Source of the DNA: an uncultured Bacteroidota bacterium
GTDB lineage: Bacteria > Bacteroidota > Bacteroidia > B-17B0 > Aurantibacillaceae
Assembly (NCBI GenBank): GCA_903893815.1
Contig: CAITNS010000053.1
Location: 62,001-126,000 of the forward strand
Reading direction: 5' to 3'
DNA: 64,000 nt
In this document: positions 1-8,409 of the stretch, in pieces
Numbering within the stretch: position 1 is the first letter of the stretch
Layout: every line of letters begins with the position of its first letter
The notes under the pieces: generated by a model
Told to the model about the DNA's origin: nothing
The model's input: only the letters and a program-made list of their open reading frames with translations
Database searches by the model: none
Made by a program: the position numbers and the translations under genes

Positions 1-40
1 AGAAAGTATTGAAAAAAGGGTAGCTTCTATAATTTTCTAA
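1..40 (+). CDS. C-terminal tail of an upstream gene (partial)
   Basis: The frame beginning at base 2 is open from the window edge to a TAA at 38-40 and reads ESIEKRVASIIF. The next gene starts about 46 bases later on the same strand. Twelve residues are too few to identify a family, and chance openness over 36 bases is easily possible, so this is only a plausible gene end. Confidence 0.3.
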   Translation, partial: ESIEKRVASIIF

Positions 41-85
41 GACCAAAATATACTATGTTTCGATGTGGTTACAAAATATAAAAAA

Positions 86-835
86 ATGATTGCTTCTGTT
101 TTTCATAAAGGAAAAGATTATAAGATTGATTTATATCAACCAATTGATATTTCGATTCCGTTAAGCAATGATAAAAATTGTACAAGTGCATGGTATATTG
201 AACCTATGAAATTAGAACCAGTTACTAACGGTTCGTGGATTGGTGATGTAAACAAAGGTGGCGCAGTTAATTTCAGAAATATCACCTTTAATCCTCATGG
301 AAATGGCACTCACACCGAGTGTGTAGGACATATTAGTAAAGAATTTGTGACCATAAATAAATGCTTAAAGCAATTTATGTTTTTAGCAGAAGTTGTTACT
401 TTATTACCAACTCAAATTGAAAATGGTGACTTTGTGATTACAAAAAAACAATTAGAAATTGCTTTAGAAAAAACAAAACCTGAGGCGATAGTAATTAGAA
501 CTTTATCAAATGGGTTAAATAAATTAACGATGCAATATTCTAACACCAATCCGCCGTATATTTTACAAGACGCGATTGTATTTTTGAATGAAAAAGGCAT
601 TGAACATTTACTGATAGATATGCCATCTATTGACCGCGAAAATGATGAAGGAAAATTATTAGCACATCATGCTTTTTGGCAATATCCAAACAACACTCAA
701 TTTCAAAAAACAATTACCGAATTTATTTATGTACCAAATGAAATAGATGATGGCACTTATATTTTAAACCTACAAATTGCGAGCTTTGAAAATGATGCGA
801 GTCCTAGTAAACCTATTTTGTATAAAATATTTTAA
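86..835 (+). CDS. cyclase family protein (kynurenine formamidase-like metal hydrolase)
   Basis: Predicted 249-residue member of the cyclase family (PF04199), metal-dependent amide or lactone hydrolases that include bacterial kynurenine formamidase. The signature is visible as HGNGTHTE at about residues 71-78, followed by a further His at 82, matching the family pattern HxGTHxDxPxH with Glu for Asp and a spacing difference. A GTG at 65 is in frame and would add seven residues (MVTKYKK). I prefer the ATG at 86 because family members start close to this point. No tryptophan-pathway gene is adjacent, so the substrate is open; some relatives act on other N-formyl or cyclic compounds. Length and C-terminus look complete. 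Confidence 0.72.
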   Translation: MIASVFHKGKDYKIDLYQPIDISIPLSNDKNCTSAWYIEPMKLEPVTNGSWIGDVNKGGAVNFRNITFNPHGNGTHTECVGHISKEFVTINKCLKQFMFLAEVVTLLPTQIENGDFVITKKQLEIALEKTKPEAIVIRTLSNGLNKLTMQYSNTNPPYILQDAIVFLNEKGIEHLLIDMPSIDRENDEGKLLAHHAFWQYPNNTQFQKTITEFIYVPNEIDDGTYILNLQIASFENDASPSKPILYKIF

Positions 836-842
836 GAACACT

Positions 843-956
843 TAACCGCAAAGAGGCAGAGAAAATAACGCAAAGAACACAAAGAAATTAAATTGAAACA
901 TTAAACTAAAAAAAACTCCGCAGCCTTTGCAAAACAACTTAGCGTGTTTGCGGTTA
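843..956. repeat. intergenic element with terminal inverted repeats (CGCAAAG-rich)
   Basis: The gap between the cyclase gene and ispG is bounded by TAACCGCAAA (843-852) and its exact reverse complement TTTGCGGTTA (947-956). The left half carries further copies of CGCAAAG/CACAAAG, the right half TTTGC and GCGTGTTTGCGG. The same TAACCGCAAAG beginning recurs at 27301, where a second palindrome interrupts it. It looks like a small non-coding repeat family. I see no gene in it. It runs into the in-frame GTG at 944, one reason to start IspG downstream at 965. Confidence 0.5.
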
Positions 957-964
957 TAAACAAA

Positions 965-2923
965 ATGAAATTATACCTACCATATAGCAACTCTTTAACA
1001 GAATATAAACGCTTTTTAACTCGTGAAGTAAAATGCGGCGATGTTGGAATTGGCGGCAACAACCCTATTCGATTACAAAGTATGACAACCACTGATACCA
1101 TGGATACAAAAGCAACTGTTGCTCAAAGTATCAGAATGATTGAAGCTGGTTGCGAGTTAGTAAGAATTACAGCACCAAGTATAAATGAAGCAAAAAATTT
1201 AGAAGTCATAAAAAAAGAATTAGTAGCCGCGGGATATAAAACTCCTCTTGTTGCCGATATTCATTTTACACCTAACGCTGCTGAATTTGCTGCGCGTATT
1301 ATTGAAAAAGTAAGGGTAAATCCAGGTAACTATGCGGATAAGAAAAAATTTGAAGAAATAGAATATACCGACTCAGCTTACGAGCAAGAATTAGAAAGGA
1401 TACGTCAACGTTTTACGCCCTTAGTAAAAATTTGTAAAGAATACGGAACTGCTATGCGAATTGGCACCAACCATGGTTCGTTGAGCGATCGGATATTAAG
1501 TCGTTATGGCGATACGCCATTAGGAATGGTGGAATCTGCTTTTGAATTTTTGCGAATTTGTGAAGATTTAAATTACCACAATATTGTGATTTCGATGAAG
1601 GCAAGTAACACTCAAGTGATGGTACAAGCTTACAGACTATTAGTACAAAAAATGATTGAAACCAATCGTAATTATCCTTTACATTTAGGTGTTACCGAAG
1701 CTGGAGATGGTGAAGATGGTAGAATAAAATCTGCTGTTGGAATTGGAACGTTATTAGAAGATGGATTAGGCGATACGGTAAGGGTTTCGTTAACAGAGGA
1801 TCCTGAATTTGAAATTCCAGTTGCAAAAGCACTAGTTGATAGGTACAGTTCTGAAAAATTAAGTAAATTTCAAGTTATTGAGCCCTTAAAAACTGAAAAT
1901 GGTAAAATTAATTTATCGTATAATCCATACGATTATCAAAGACGAGAATCGATTTCTGTAAATAATATTGGAAGTCATAACGTTCCGCGTATTATAGCCG
2001 ACTTTAGTTCAAGAGATTCAATTAGTCAAGCCACCTTATTTCCGGTAGGCTACAACTATTCGGTACCATTAGATAAATGGAATATTAGTGATTTAGCATG
2101 CGATTATGTATATGTAGGCAACAACCATGTTGATTTTGATATTCCTGGAACATTAGGAATTATTTATAATTCGGAGGCATGGAAAGAATTAGAAAATCCT
2201 TTAAGACAATATCCTGTATTTTGCGGAGAAGAATTTTTTAAAAGCGAAAAAACGCATCCTGAATTAAATTTTGTAGCCGTTACAAAAGATGTGTTAACTC
2301 CAGAATTTGTTTCAAAAATAAAAAACACTAAAAATATTGTTTTAATTGCGGATAGTTTTAATCCTCATGCAATGCCTGAATTGAGAAGATTGTTTATTTC
2401 ATTAACAGAGCAAGGAGTTCAACTCCCAATTATCGTTAAACGAAATTATAAAGATATTTCTGAGCAAGATTTTCAATTAGGTTCATCAGCGGAAGTTGGA
2501 GCTTTATTGCTAGATGGCTTAGGAGATGGTTTATGGTTAAAACAACAAAATTGCACTTCGCCACAAGTAGCTAATTCAACGGCATTTGGCATTTTACAAG
2601 CTACAAGAACTCGCATCAGTAAAACAGAATACATTAGCTGTCCAAGTTGCGGAAGAACCTTGTTTGATTTACAGGAAACTACACAAAACATTCGTGAACG
2701 TACAGATCATTTAAAGGGAATAAAAATTGGCATTATGGGCTGTATTGTAAATGGTCCAGGTGAAATGGCTGACGCGGATTATGGATATGTAGGTGTAGGT
2801 GTTGGAAAAATTTCTTTATATAAAGGGAAAGAAGTCGTGAAAAAAAATGTGCCTAGTGATAATGCCGTGAACGAACTAATTGATTTAATTAAAGAACATG
2901 GAGATTGGGTGGAAAAAAATTAG
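965..2923 (+). CDS. ispG: (E)-4-hydroxy-3-methylbut-2-enyl-diphosphate synthase
   Basis: IspG/GcpE catalyses the penultimate step of the MEP isoprenoid pathway, reductive ring-opening of MEcPP to HMBPP with a [4Fe-4S] cluster. The 652-residue length is the long form found in Bacteroidota, Chlamydiae and plants: an N-terminal TIM barrel, a large insert domain and a C-terminal iron-sulfur domain. Cluster ligands are visible as CPSCGR (C559, C562) and GCIVNGPGE (C593, E600). The N-terminus QSMTTTDTMDT is also characteristic. An in-frame GTG at 944 lies inside a repeat element. The ATG at 965 (MKLYLPYSNSL) aligns with the usual start and is chosen. It stands alone, with no other isoprenoid gene nearby. 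Confidence 0.95.
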   Translation: MKLYLPYSNSLTEYKRFLTREVKCGDVGIGGNNPIRLQSMTTTDTMDTKATVAQSIRMIEAGCELVRITAPSINEAKNLEVIKKELVAAGYKTPLVADIHFTPNAAEFAARIIEKVRVNPGNYADKKKFEEIEYTDSAYEQELERIRQRFTPLVKICKEYGTAMRIGTNHGSLSDRILSRYGDTPLGMVESAFEFLRICEDLNYHNIVISMKASNTQVMVQAYRLLVQKMIETNRNYPLHLGVTEAGDGEDGRIKSAVGIGTLLEDGLGDTVRVSLTEDPEFEIPVAKALVDRYSSEKLSKFQVIEPLKTENGKINLSYNPYDYQRRESISVNNIGSHNVPRIIADFSSRDSISQATLFPVGYNYSVPLDKWNISDLACDYVYVGNNHVDFDIPGTLGIIYNSEAWKELENPLRQYPVFCGEEFFKSEKTHPELNFVAVTKDVLTPEFVSKIKNTKNIVLIADSFNPHAMPELRRLFISLTEQGVQLPIIVKRNYKDISEQDFQLGSSAEVGALLLDGLGDGLWLKQQNCTSPQVANSTAFGILQATRTRISKTEYISCPSCGRTLFDLQETTQNIRERTDHLKGIKIGIMGCIVNGPGEMADADYGYVGVGVGKISLYKGKEVVKKNVPSDNAVNELIDLIKEHGDWVEKN

Positions 2924-2981
2924 TAGTATTACAACTGATTACTCTTTTTGAACACAAGATAATTTTGAATCGAATAAATAA

Positions 2982-3686
2982 GTGAAATTAAATCTATACT
3001 ATATAATCATTGCTTTTGTATTTTTATTTTTTAGTTCTTTTAGTCAAACTAAGAGACAAAAAATTAAAGAAATATTTCAGTCCAAAAATTATCAATTAAC
3101 AATTGATGAAATCAATTCAATGAATTCATCCGAGATACATTTTGACACTATGCTTTATATAAAAGCTTATTCTCAAATTAAATTAAATCAATTAAAAGAT
3201 GCTGCAAATTCTATTTCTCAGTTACAGCAATTAAATCCCAATTATTATGAGTTGTATTTTTTAAAAGGATTAATTTCCGCTAAAAAAGAAAATTATCCTG
3301 ATGCAATTTCTAACTTCAATAAGGTAATAGATGTTAATCCTAATCATGAAAAGGCTCTTTATAATAGAGCTTTATCTAAAGGATTATTAGAAGACTACAA
3401 GAATGCAATAAAAGATTTAGATAAATGTCTTGCCGTAAATCCTAATTATGCTATGGCATATTACAATAGAGGATATTGGTATGAAGTGACTGAAAAATAT
3501 ACGCTTGCAATTTCTGATTACAAGAAAGCCTTAGAAATTGAAAAACAATTTAGTGAAGCTTACTTTGCGCTCGCGTATGCTTATTCTAAAAATGGAGATA
3601 ATAAGGATGCTTGCGAAACCCTCAATTCAGCTAAAGAAAAAGGATTTGAGGCGGCTAACGATTTAATAGAAGAGTTTTGTAAATGA
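2982..3686 (+). CDS. secreted tetratricopeptide repeat protein
   Basis: A 234-residue protein with an N-terminal signal peptide (hydrophobic residues about 5-19, then FSQ) and at least three TPR units between about residues 75 and 220. Recognisable TPR blocks include YFLKGLISAKKENYPDAISNF, split by helices, then ALYNRALSKG and AYYNRGYWYE. TPRs mediate protein-protein contacts. The start is GTG at 2982. A -7-like TAATTTTG lies at 2960-2967 but I see no -33 element at the right distance. Its last codons overlap the next ATG (ATGA at 3683), so it is probably translationally coupled to a T9SS-sorted protein and a PorP-like protein. Its role in that cassette is inferred, not known. Confidence 0.8.
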   Translation: MKLNLYYIIIAFVFLFFSSFSQTKRQKIKEIFQSKNYQLTIDEINSMNSSEIHFDTMLYIKAYSQIKLNQLKDAANSISQLQQLNPNYYELYFLKGLISAKKENYPDAISNFNKVIDVNPNHEKALYNRALSKGLLEDYKNAIKDLDKCLAVNPNYAMAYYNRGYWYEVTEKYTLAISDYKKALEIEKQFSEAYFALAYAYSKNGDNKDACETLNSAKEKGFEAANDLIEEFCK

Positions 3687-4231
3687 TAAAATATTACTAC
3701 ACAATTATACTATTTATTGCGAGTTATGCAGCTCTAAAGTCTCAAAATTTTAGTGTTACATTAAATAAAGTAGAAAGAGAGTGCGGATTAGCACAAGCTA
3801 GTGTTTCGGTAATTAGCTCTACAAACTATACAGTAAGCTGGAGCAATGGATCAATTCTTAATAGCATAAATGAACTTGAACCAGGCGAGTACTCAGTAAA
3901 TATTACAAACAGTCAAAATAATGATACTACTATTTATTTCACCATTGAAAAGTTAATTTGTGAACCAATAGCTCAAAATCATTTTACTCCAAATGGAGAT
4001 GGTTTTAATGATACATGGAATATACAGCGCTTAGAAAACTTTCCGGATTTTGATTTATATGTATACAATCGTTGGGGACAACAAGTACATCATCAAATGA
4101 ATCAATATATTCCATGGGATGGTTCTAGTTTAAATATTCCATTGCCAGATGCAACCTATTACTATGTGCTGTTTTTTTCAAAATCAGACAAAAAGAATTT
4201 TATTAAAGGTGATATTAGCATAATTAAATAA
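3683..4231 (+). CDS. short secreted protein with type B (CHU_C) T9SS sorting domain
   Basis: A 182-residue protein made of a signal peptide (about 1-20), a small beta-rich region and a C-terminal gliding-motility-associated/CHU_C domain from about residue 95. Hallmarks are HFTPNGDGFNDTWNI, YVYNRWGQQV, PWDGSS and LPDATYYYVLFF. The type B domain directs export through the type IX secretion system. It overlaps the TPR gene by four bases and the following porP-like gene by one base (TAATG). Small type-B proteins placed directly before a PorP/SprF gene are common in Bacteroidota and may pair with that PorP at the surface. The pairing here is inferred from gene order. Confidence 0.85.
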   Translation: MIKYYYTIILFIASYAALKSQNFSVTLNKVERECGLAQASVSVISSTNYTVSWSNGSILNSINELEPGEYSVNITNSQNNDTTIYFTIEKLICEPIAQNHFTPNGDGFNDTWNIQRLENFPDFDLYVYNRWGQQVHHQMNQYIPWDGSSLNIPLPDATYYYVLFFSKSDKKNFIKGDISIIK

Positions 4232-5190
4232 TGAAGTATATTTTTTACATAATTTTATTTTTAAACATAAAAATTTATTGCCAACAAACAGGCCAATACT
4301 CGCAATTCACTTTCAATAAATATTGCTATAATCCAGCTGCTGCTGGAATAAATATAAACTCTAATGTAGAGGCTATTATTGGAACAAGGCAACAATGGGT
4401 TGGTTTTAAGCGCGCTCCAAACACCAATTTTTTAAGTATTAACTACACTATTAAACCTCAAAGAAGTTACAAGAGATGGCATAACTTTGGACTTTATATA
4501 TCGAAAGAAAAAGTGGGAATTTTTCGTAATGAAGGTTACTACTTGTCTTACACGTTACATCTTCCAGTATCAAAAAAAATTAATATGTCGTTTGGTGTTT
4601 TTGGCGGAGTTCGAAACTTAGCCATAGATAGGAATCTCATTTCAAATTCAGATCCAATATATTATAAAACATACACTAATTATTTTTTCGCTTATCCAGA
4701 TTTTATACCTGGCATGAGAATTTATAGTAAGAGAGCATTTTTTGATATCTCCGTTCAACAATTGTATAAAAACAGACAAGTACAGGGAAATAAACAAATT
4801 GGAAATAAATCGAAATTAGTTCCACAGATATATGTATCGTTTGGGAAAAAATATAATTTAAATAATGATTTAGTATTAGTACCTGCTGTAAACGTTCATT
4901 CGTCAATTACAAATATACCAAGTGTTGAATTAAATTTAATGGCATATTATTATAAGAGAGTTGGAGTTGGTGTAAGTGTTAGAAATAGAGATTTTATTTC
5001 TGGTATTTTTCAGATTAGACTTTTTGGAAATGTTACAGCTGGATTTTCTTATGATTACAGTATAAATAAATTGAATGCTGTATCACCGCGCACAGTAGAA
5101 TTTATGTTAGGACTAACTCCTTTAATAGCACTTTTTGGGAATGATAATGAGAGGTATAATGTTGCTAGATGCCCAAGTTTTGATTTTTAA
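4231..5190 (+). CDS. PorP/SprF family type IX secretion outer-membrane protein
   Basis: A 319-residue predicted outer-membrane beta-barrel of the PorP/SprF family. It has a signal peptide (residues 1-18, ending YCQQ), then the family opening QYSQFTFNKYCYNPAAAG, GTRQQWVGFKRAPNT and alternating aromatic strands. SprF/PorP proteins are linked to T9SS and to anchoring of specific type-B cargo. The start overlaps the stop of the CHU_C gene (TAATG), so the two are almost certainly co-expressed. It lacks the C-terminal OmpA domain carried by its larger paralogue at 37831. The C-terminal stretch after YSINKLNAVSPRT probably contains the last strands. Confidence 0.85.
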   Translation: MKYIFYIILFLNIKIYCQQTGQYSQFTFNKYCYNPAAAGININSNVEAIIGTRQQWVGFKRAPNTNFLSINYTIKPQRSYKRWHNFGLYISKEKVGIFRNEGYYLSYTLHLPVSKKINMSFGVFGGVRNLAIDRNLISNSDPIYYKTYTNYFFAYPDFIPGMRIYSKRAFFDISVQQLYKNRQVQGNKQIGNKSKLVPQIYVSFGKKYNLNNDLVLVPAVNVHSSITNIPSVELNLMAYYYKRVGVGVSVRNRDFISGIFQIRLFGNVTAGFSYDYSINKLNAVSPRTVEFMLGLTPLIALFGNDNERYNVARCPSFDF

Positions 5191-5202
5191 TTTATCACCG
5201 GT

Positions 5203-6630
5203 TTGAATAATTATTTTAACAAAAATTCTTTCACAACTACTTTTCTTAGTTATTTAAACTTTGTACCAACTACTGATCAATCTCAATTAATTAATTTATT
5301 ATCAGAATTTATTTCCAATACTAATGAAAGAGAAATTCTGGTAATAAAAGGTTATGCTGGCACCGGTAAAACAAATATGGTGGCAGCATTATCAAAAACA
5401 TTACCATCATTTAAATGGCGAAGTGTTTTATTGGCTCCAACAGGCCGTGCCGCCAAAGTTTTATCAAACTATTCAAAAAAGCCAGCGCAAACTATACATA
5501 AAAAAATATTTATAAAAATACCAACGCACGATGGCGGTGTAGCCTTTTCGTTAGCCGAAAATAAACACACCAACACCATTTTTGTAGTTGATGAAGCCTC
5601 GATGATTGGTTTAGATAATCCATCGTCAGATTCGATTTATCATAGTTTATTAGAAAGTTTGTTAGAGTATGTTTTTAGTGGCACAAATTGTAAAATTATT
5701 TTAGTAGGAGATACCGCTCAATTACCGCCAATTGGCAGCAACGAAAGTCCTGCTTTAAATATTGATTACTTAAAAGCAAGTTATAATTTACAAATAAAAC
5801 ACATTGAATTAAAACAAGTAGCAAGACAAGAAGATGCCAGTGGAATTTTAAAAAACGCTACTCATTTGCGCGAATGCATTATTAATTTTAAAGATGAATT
5901 CCCGAAAATAAGTTTGCATAAAGATGTTGTTAGATTAACCGGTGAAGACTTGGAAGATGCCTTGAATACTGCATATAGCAACTACGGTTTTAATGATGTG
6001 TTATTAGTAACTCGTAGTAATAAAAGAGCAAATTTATTTAACCAAGCAGTTCGCGCCCGGGTTCGTTACATGGACGAAGATTTGTGTGGTGGCGATTTGA
6101 TGATGGTGGTAAAAAATAATTATTTTTGGTTAGATGAAAAATCGGAAGCTGGTTTTATAGCTAATGGAGATAGTTTAGAAATTAAAAAAATTGTAAGACG
6201 TAAAGAATTATACGGATTTAATTTTGCGGAATGTATTGTAAAATTAAGCGATTACGAAAACATACCCGAACTAACGGTAAATTTATTATTAGATTCAATT
6301 TACACTGAAGTTCCATCATTAACAAAAGATCAACAGCAAGAATTGTTTACAAATGTGATGGAAGATTTAGCTGATGAACCCATCATGGGTTTACGGATGG
6401 CTTATTTGCGAAAGAACCCCTATTTTAATGCCTTGCAGGTTAAATTTAATTATGCTGTTACTTGTCATAAAGCTCAAGGTGGGCAATGGCCATGTGTTTT
6501 TATAGACCAAGGATATTTAACTAAAGAGATGCTAAATGTAGAATACATCCGTTGGTTGTATACGGCTTTTACCAGAGCAAGTGAAAAAGTTTATTTGATG
6601 AATTTTTCTGATGATTTTTTTGAGGTTTAA
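5203..6630 (+). CDS. RecD-like/AAA ATP-dependent DNA helicase (superfamily 1)
   Basis: A 475-residue helicase of the RecD-like SF1 group. Walker A is GYAGTGKT (50-57), motif Ia LLAPTGRAAKVL, Walker B DEAS (130-133), motif III LVGDTAQLPPIG (168-178). The C-terminal motifs are VTCHKAQGGQW and WLYTAFTRASEKVYL, typical of UvrD_C_2. It presumably unwinds DNA during repair or recombination. The family is common in Bacteroidota as a stand-alone gene, without RecB or RecC. The start is TTG at 5203, 13 bases after the porP stop; no ATG precedes Walker A in frame. Sharing an operon with the porP cassette is possible from spacing alone. Confidence 0.85.
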   Translation: MNNYFNKNSFTTTFLSYLNFVPTTDQSQLINLLSEFISNTNEREILVIKGYAGTGKTNMVAALSKTLPSFKWRSVLLAPTGRAAKVLSNYSKKPAQTIHKKIFIKIPTHDGGVAFSLAENKHTNTIFVVDEASMIGLDNPSSDSIYHSLLESLLEYVFSGTNCKIILVGDTAQLPPIGSNESPALNIDYLKASYNLQIKHIELKQVARQEDASGILKNATHLRECIINFKDEFPKISLHKDVVRLTGEDLEDALNTAYSNYGFNDVLLVTRSNKRANLFNQAVRARVRYMDEDLCGGDLMMVVKNNYFWLDEKSEAGFIANGDSLEIKKIVRRKELYGFNFAECIVKLSDYENIPELTVNLLLDSIYTEVPSLTKDQQQELFTNVMEDLADEPIMGLRMAYLRKNPYFNALQVKFNYAVTCHKAQGGQWPCVFIDQGYLTKEMLNVEYIRWLYTAFTRASEKVYLMNFSDDFFEV

Positions 6631-6700
6631 CCGAAAAGATCGCTATGTTTTTTCGCAAAGAAAGCAGAGAAAGAAGAGTTTTAGTCTTTGGTGCTTAAAC

Positions 6701-6767
6701 TAGCCCCGATTGCAGCGGTATACTTTTTGGCTTTTTTCATAGCCAAAAAGATAAAGCGGAAAGCGGG
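6701..6767 (+). ncRNA. structured intergenic element (nested hairpin), possible small RNA or terminator
   Basis: Between the helicase and the aminotransferase there is a compact element. CTTTTTGGCT (6723-6732) and AGCCAAAAAG (6741-6750) form a perfect 10-bp stem with an 8-nt loop. It is enclosed by TAGCCCCGAT...GCGGTAT and ATAAAGCGGAAAGCGGG, in which CCCG (6705-6708) can pair with CGGG (6764-6767). From memory, very similar blocks occur in many flavobacterial intergenic regions. A relation to the Rfam Flavo-1 motif is possible but unverified. The flanking CGCAAAGAAAGCAGAGAAAG at 6654-6673 resembles the CGCAAAG repeats at 843. Confidence 0.4.
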
Positions 6768-6851
6768 AAAAAGTTCCAAATTATTTTCATAGTCAAGCGA
6801 TTAAAGTTTAGCAAAATCGTTATATTCGCATGATACAATTTGAAGCATAGA

Positions 6852-7991
6852 ATGGCGACTCTTAGCAAAAAAATACAAATGGTTGACCTAAAAGGTCAAT
6901 ACGAAAAAATAAAAGCAGAAGTTGATGCTGGTATTCAAGAAGTGATTAATACCACGGCTTTTATTAATGGTCCAGCGGTAAAAGAATTTCAAGCAGATTT
7001 AGAAAAATATTTAAATGTAAAGCATGTAATTCCATGCGCTAATGGAACGGATGCTTTGCAAATTGCTATGATGGCTTTGGATTTAAAACCAGGTGATGAA
7101 GTTATTACTGCTAGTTTTACTTATGTAGCAACGGCAGAAGTAATTGGACTTTTAGGTTTAACGCCTGTTTTAGTGGATGTTTACCCTGACACCTTTGATA
7201 TTAATATTGAGGCAATTGAAAAAGCCATTACCCCAAAAACAAAAGCGATTGTTCCTGTCCATTTATTTGGACAATGTGCAGATATGGAGCGTATTATGGC
7301 TTTGGCAAAAAAACATAATTTATATGTGATAGAAGATGTGGCACAAGCTATTGGTGCTGATTATACATTTAGTAATGGAACAAAAGCAAAGGCTGGAACT
7401 ATTGGAACAATTGGTTGTACATCTTTCTTCCCAAGTAAAAATTTAGGTTGCTATGGTGATGGTGGTGCTATTTATACGAACGATGATGAATTAGCGAAAA
7501 AATTACGCATGGTGGCGCATCACGGCCAAAGTGTGCAATACGTGCATGATGTGTTGGGAGTTAACTCTCGGTTAGATACCATACAAGCGGTTGTATTAAA
7601 AGCAAAATTAAAACACTTAGATGAATATGCTGCTGCTAGAAATAAAGCTGCTGACTACTATGATAAAGCATTAGCCAATCATCCAAAATTAAAAACACCA
7701 ATAAGAACAAAAAACTCAACACATGTGTTTCATCAATATACATTGCAATTAGCTGGAGTTGATAGAAAATTTTTACGAGAGCAATTAACTGAGAGAGGAA
7801 TACCAGCAATGATTTATTACCCAATTCCGTTGCACGAACAAAATGCGTATAAAAGCGATCGGTTTAATAAAGGCGATTTTGCAGTAACAGAAAAATTATG
7901 TGCAACGGTTTTATCGCTGCCTATGCATACAGAAATGGATGAAGAAACGTTGAAGTACATTACAGATAACCTTTTAGAATTAGTTAATTAG
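6852..7991 (+). CDS. DegT/DnrJ/EryC1/StrS-family sugar aminotransferase (WbpE-like)
   Basis: A PLP-dependent aminotransferase of 379 residues acting on a nucleotide-linked keto-sugar. Visible features: NGTDAL near residue 64-69 for phosphate binding, the ED-x-x-Q-A-x-GA block at 161-169, and the PLP-binding lysine K196 in SFFPSKNLG. The opening QMVDLKGQYEKIKAEV and GDGGAIYT resemble WbpE/WlbC, which make UDP-diacetamido uronic acids. The frame runs upstream to a TTG at 6840, but ATG 6852 (MATLSKKIQM) fits the family. Its neighbours are ugd and a UDP-glucuronate decarboxylase, supporting a role in polysaccharide precursor synthesis. The exact sugar is not determinable. Confidence 0.85.
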   Translation: MATLSKKIQMVDLKGQYEKIKAEVDAGIQEVINTTAFINGPAVKEFQADLEKYLNVKHVIPCANGTDALQIAMMALDLKPGDEVITASFTYVATAEVIGLLGLTPVLVDVYPDTFDINIEAIEKAITPKTKAIVPVHLFGQCADMERIMALAKKHNLYVIEDVAQAIGADYTFSNGTKAKAGTIGTIGCTSFFPSKNLGCYGDGGAIYTNDDELAKKLRMVAHHGQSVQYVHDVLGVNSRLDTIQAVVLKAKLKHLDEYAAARNKAADYYDKALANHPKLKTPIRTKNSTHVFHQYTLQLAGVDRKFLREQLTERGIPAMIYYPIPLHEQNAYKSDRFNKGDFAVTEKLCATVLSLPMHTEMDEETLKYITDNLLELVN

Positions 7992-8016
7992 TCAATGTGA
8001 CTATTAGACAATGGAG
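7983..8016. repeat. left flank repeat of IVP gene 1
   Basis: The aminotransferase stop is followed by TTAGTCAATGTGAC and TTAGACAATG. The right side of the IVP gene (8368-8406) in reverse complement reads TCAATGAGTTAATTC then TTTGACAATGAG. The two flanks are thus imperfect inverted repeats sharing TCAATG...GACAATG. Related AATTTGACAATGAG blocks occur at 21726, 21758, 54224 and 61481. Confidence 0.4.
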
Positions 8017-8373
8017 CAAAAAGATAATCCCATATTAAATTTAACAATAGACTTTTCCATTGCAGTGATTTCTTTTGTTGAACAATTAGAAGAAAAAAGA
8101 AAATTTGTAGTTGCTAATCAATTATTGAAATCTGGAACTTCAATTGGAGCAAATGTTCATGAAGCTCAAAATGCTGAAAGTAAGCTTGATTTTATTCATA
8201 AATTAAAAATAGCACATAAAGAAGCTGATGAAACAATGTATTGGCTAACTATATGTGAAAAATCTCATTCTTACCCTACAAGTGATTTAAAAGACAAACT
8301 TCAAATCATAATAAAAATTTTATCAAAAATAATCGCATCAACTAAAAATAATTTAAAAACTAAAGTTAATTGA
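8011..8373 (+). CDS. four-helix-bundle protein (23S rRNA intervening-sequence protein family), copy 1
   Basis: A 120-residue all-helical protein of the S23/IVP family, recognisable by NQLLKSGTSIGANVHEAQNAESKLDFIHKLKIAHKEADETMYWL. The family was first found encoded in insertions inside 23S rRNA genes and is related in fold to Avd of diversity-generating retroelements. Stand-alone copies are common in Bacteroidota and their function is unknown. A close paralogue lies at 57247 in this window. This gene sits between the aminotransferase and ugd, with imperfect inverted repeats on both sides, which suggests it arrived as a small unit rather than belonging to the sugar pathway. Confidence 0.85.
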   Translation: MEQKDNPILNLTIDFSIAVISFVEQLEEKRKFVVANQLLKSGTSIGANVHEAQNAESKLDFIHKLKIAHKEADETMYWLTICEKSHSYPTSDLKDKLQIIIKILSKIIASTKNNLKTKVN

Positions 8374-8406
8374 CTCATTGTCAAATTATCGAATTAACTC
8401 ATTGAA
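8368..8406. repeat. right flank repeat of IVP gene 1
   Basis: AATTGACTCATTGTCAAATT and GAATTAACTCATTGAA follow the IVP stop and run to within a few bases of the ugd start. In reverse complement they match the left flank (TCAATG-n-G and GACAATG blocks). They may mark the ends of an inserted unit. Confidence 0.4.
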
Positions 8407-8409
8407 CAT

